Part shown: positions 62,269 through 64,000 of the stretch, piece by piece
Position numbering within the stretch: the first letter of the stretch is position 1
Layout of the letters: each line of letters starts with the position of its first letter
Assembly: GCA_028683955.1 (NCBI GenBank)
Contig: JAQUGR010000001.1
Location: forward strand, 327,527 to 391,526
Reading direction: 5' to 3'
Source: Bacillota bacterium
Lineage (GTDB): Bacteria; Bacillota; TC1
Length of the DNA: 64,000 nucleotides
Notes under the pieces: generated by a model
What the model saw: only the letters and a program-made list of their open reading frames with translations
The model's database searches: none
What the model was told of the DNA's origin: nothing
Program-made: the position numbers and the translations under genes

Positions 62269-63462
62269 ATGAAAGTATTAGTCCTCAACTCAGGAAGTTC
62301 ATCCATTAAATATCAACTTTTAGGGATGGAAAATGAAAATTGTATTGCTAAGGGAGTGGTAGAAAAAATAGGTTTTGATTTAAGTAAAATTAGTTATGAA
62401 AACCAAGCTGGTTATAAGAATAAGTTTAAAGCTGAAGTTAAAGATCATCTCTCAGGCATAAAAGTTATTTTAGATATATTAATGGATAAGGAAAATGGAG
62501 TTATTAACTCAATAGAAGATATTGCTGGCGTTGGTCATAGAATGGCTCATGGTGCTAGGTACTTTAAAGATTCAGTTCTTGTAACAGATGATGTAAAGGA
62601 AAAAATTGAAAAAGCCTGTGAAATTGCTCCTTTGCATAATCCACCACAATATAAAGGTATACAAGCAATTGAAAAAGTTATGCCAGGTGTACCAAATGTT
62701 GTTTGTTTTGATACAGAATTTCATAAGGGAATACCTGATCATATCTCAACCTATGGCTTGCCTTATGAATGGTTAGAAAAATATGACATAAGAAAATATG
62801 GCTTTCATGGATTATCATATAAGTATGTAACTAGCAGAGTTGGGGAAATGTTTAACATTGATTGGAAAAAATTGAAAATTATTGCATGTCACTTAGGTAA
62901 TGGAGCTAGTGTAGCAGCAGTTAAGCACGGACAAACTGTAGATACTACTATGGGATTCACACCTTTACAAGGATTAGTTATGGGGACTAGAAGCGGTGAT
63001 ATTGATCCAGCTATTGTTCCATATATTATGAAAAGAGAAGGCTACGATGTTGATGAAATTTCAGATGTGCTAAATAAAAAAAGTGGAGTACTTGGAGTAT
63101 CAGGTATTTCAAGTGATTTTAGAGATCTAGAAGAAGCAGCAGCAAAAGGTGATGAAAGATCAAGATTAGCTCTTGAAATGTTTATATATCGCGTGAAATT
63201 TTATATTGGTGCATATAATGCAGTCTTAAATGGAATAGATGTACTTATATTTACAGGAGGAATTGGTGAAAATTCTACAAGAATGAGACAAGCAATTTGT
63301 AAAGACTTGGAAGATTTAGGAATTATAATTGATTTAGAAAAAAATGATTTTAAAGGCAAAGAAAGAATTATTTCTCCTTTAAATAATAAAGTTAAAGTAG
63401 TGGTTATTCCTACTAATGAAGAACTTATGATAGCAAGAGATGTGAAAAGAATAATAAGTTAA
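62269..63462 (+). CDS. ackA: Acetate kinase
   Basis: Makes ATP and acetate from acetyl-phosphate. 397 residues: VLVLNSGSSSIKYQLL at the N-terminus, GHRMAHGARYFKDS, FDTEFHKGIP, KYGFHGLSYKYV, IIACHLGNGASVAAVKHG, MGFTPLQGLVMGTRSGDIDPAI, FTGGIGENS and IPTNEELMIARD. Complete. Its acyl-phosphate source is probably PduL (29565), since no pta gene is next to it. Confidence 0.97.
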   Translation: MKVLVLNSGSSSIKYQLLGMENENCIAKGVVEKIGFDLSKISYENQAGYKNKFKAEVKDHLSGIKVILDILMDKENGVINSIEDIAGVGHRMAHGARYFKDSVLVTDDVKEKIEKACEIAPLHNPPQYKGIQAIEKVMPGVPNVVCFDTEFHKGIPDHISTYGLPYEWLEKYDIRKYGFHGLSYKYVTSRVGEMFNIDWKKLKIIACHLGNGASVAAVKHGQTVDTTMGFTPLQGLVMGTRSGDIDPAIVPYIMKREGYDVDEISDVLNKKSGVLGVSGISSDFRDLEEAAAKGDERSRLALEMFIYRVKFYIGAYNAVLNGIDVLIFTGGIGENSTRMRQAICKDLEDLGIIIDLEKNDFKGKERIISPLNNKVKVVVIPTNEELMIARDVKRIIS

Positions 63463-63472
63463 TAAAAATATC

Positions 63473-63500
63473 TTGAAAAATAACTGAAATAAGATATAAT
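63473..63500 (+). promoter_or_regulatory. Promoter before rpmF
   Basis: TTGAAA (63473-63478), 16-base spacer, TATAAT (63495-63500). The leader to rpmF would be about 100 bases, AT-rich, with no clear structure that I can see. The yceD gene often found between ackA and rpmF is not there. Confidence 0.65.
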
Positions 63501-63605
63501 ATTATAGTGGGTAAATAATTATACCTAATAATTAACCAGATTACATTTATTTTCGAATAATTATATATAAAGAAGATAAATAGTCAGAGAGGAGGAGGAA
63601 AGAAG

Positions 63606-63794
63606 ATGGGAGTACCTAAAAGAAGGCAGGGTAATTCAAGAACTAATATGAGAAGATCAGCTTGGATGAAAATGGAAGCGCCAACATTAACTGAATGTCC
63701 ACAGTGTCATGAATTAAAACAGCCCCATAGAGCTTGTCCAACTTGTGGCTATTACAAAGGAAAAGCGGTAATTGCTATAAAGGAAAATAAATAA
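63606..63794 (+). CDS. rpmF: 50S ribosomal protein L32
   Basis: 62-residue ribosomal protein: the N-terminus GVPKRRQGNSRTNMRRSAW and a zinc ribbon with CPQC and CPTC, followed by GYYKGKAV, are clear L32 marks; it is the zinc-binding form. GAGGAGGAGG lies just upstream of the ATG. A terminator follows, so it is transcribed alone or with ackA. Confidence 0.97.
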   Translation: MGVPKRRQGNSRTNMRRSAWMKMEAPTLTECPQCHELKQPHRACPTCGYYKGKAVIAIKENK

Positions 63795-63797
63795 TTG

Positions 63798-63826
63798 AGA
63801 GCTGGTTAAACCAGCTCTTTTATTTT
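63798..63826 (+). terminator. Rho-independent terminator after rpmF
   Basis: AGAGCTGGTT (63798-63807) pairs with AACCAGCTCT (63809-63818), then a T-rich stretch. The inner pairs open to give a normal loop. Confidence 0.88.
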
Positions 63827-63868
63827 TATGGTGGTTGCAGTATTCTAGTCAGTCATATTTATATTAAG

Positions 63869-63988
63869 ATGGAGCTTAAAATTATTTTAAGTAAACCTGT
63901 TTACAGGGAGCTAACCTAGTACAGTGTAGCTCGCCTTGAGCGAATATTAAGGGATTCTATAAAGCTACTTTTTAATATCAGTTCGAAA
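63869..63988 (+). other. Unidentified region able to form several hairpins (possible structured RNA)
   Basis: After the rpmF terminator no coding frame of any size is seen to the window end. In this stretch four stems can form: CTTAAAAT/ATTTTAAG (63875-63891), CCTGT/ACAGG (63896-63907), GAGCTA/TAGCTC (63908-63932) and CGAATATTAA with TTAATAT plus TTCG (63941-63985). GTAAAC/GTTTAC (63891-63904) is an alternative to the second. I could not match it to a known RNA class. Strand and full length are unknown; it may continue beyond the window. Confidence 0.35.
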
Positions 63989-64000
63989 TTACTAAATAGA

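Noticed and set aside
63869..63919. 16-codon open frame (MELKII...) as a leader peptide at the right edge
   Set aside because: No ribosome site is present and the bases are better explained by hairpin pairing.
63981..64000. GTTCGAAA near the end as the T-loop of a tRNA or tmRNA
   Set aside because: The flanking bases do not form a T stem, and no acceptor or anticodon arms can be found.

Overview
The window is one AT-rich chromosomal segment of a low-GC Gram-positive bacterium. Signs of this are a PolC-type replicase, MraZ, SepF, DivIVA, YlbF, MutS2, the PrpC/PrkC pair with PASTA domains, an FMN riboswitch before ribU, and strong AGGAGG-type ribosome sites. Metabolic genes point to a fermentative anaerobe: malic enzyme, PduL plus AckA for acetyl-phosphate/acetate, an Rrf2/IscS/IscU iron-sulfur operon and radical SAM enzymes. 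MurE carries the DNPR motif typical of meso-diaminopimelate ligases. A non-sporulating member of Clostridia or a related class is my inference; no rRNA is present to prove it. No mobile element, CRISPR array, tRNA or rRNA was seen, and almost all genes lie on the + strand in tight, often overlapping operons.

Layout. 1-6.4 kb: end of proS, an unusual polC, a CBS protein, malic enzyme and a YigZ protein. 6.4-7.5 kb: ylbF-like gene and a membrane-anchored TPR protein, closed by a strong terminator. 7.55-23.0 kb: a full division and cell wall (dcw) cluster, mraZ-rsmH-ftsL-pbp-murE-murF-mraY-murD-ftsW-murG-murC-murB, then from a second promoter ftsQ-ftsZ. 23.0-30.1 kb: nrdR, then the ylm-like series pgeF-yggS-sepF-proC-divIVA, ileS and pduL. 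30.1-37.2 kb: lspA, an RluD-type pseudouridine synthase, hslO, a U32 peptidase and mutS2. 37.2-45.0 kb: dgt, a DUF4080 radical SAM gene, an Rrf2-iscS-iscU operon, dnaG and rpoD. 45.0-50.3 kb: lemA and a DUF2207 protein, a divergent DUF3343/class V aminotransferase pair, deoC on the - strand, and a DUF554 protein. 50.3-59.7 kb: priA-def-fmt-yugP-rlmN-prpC-prkC-rsgA-rpe. 59.7-64 kb: FMN riboswitch and ribU, a histidine phosphatase, rsmD, a coiled-coil protein, ackA, rpmF, and a 3-prime stretch able to form several hairpins.

How the genes work together: the dcw genes make lipid II (MurE, F, D, C, B, MraY, MurG), polymerise and cross-link it at the septum (FtsW, PBP) and place the Z ring (FtsZ, SepF, DivIVA, FtsQ, FtsL). 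PrkC and PrpC probably tune this with a PASTA sensor. PolC, DnaG, PriA and MutS2 handle replication and repair; ProS, IleS, Def, Fmt, RlmN, RsgA, RsmH, RsmD and L32 serve translation.

Most notable points: PolC lacks the whole DnaQ-like proofreading exonuclease normally inserted in its PHP domain, while the PHP domain keeps all nine expected metal ligands; mraZ has a textbook 10-bp-spaced repeat operator; the Rrf2 gene has two related operator-like sites framing its promoter; ftsQ and rsmD seem to start at ATT or ATA codons; DUF3343 is divergent from a cysteine-desulfurase-like gene; and the last 130 bases look like a structured RNA I cannot identify.
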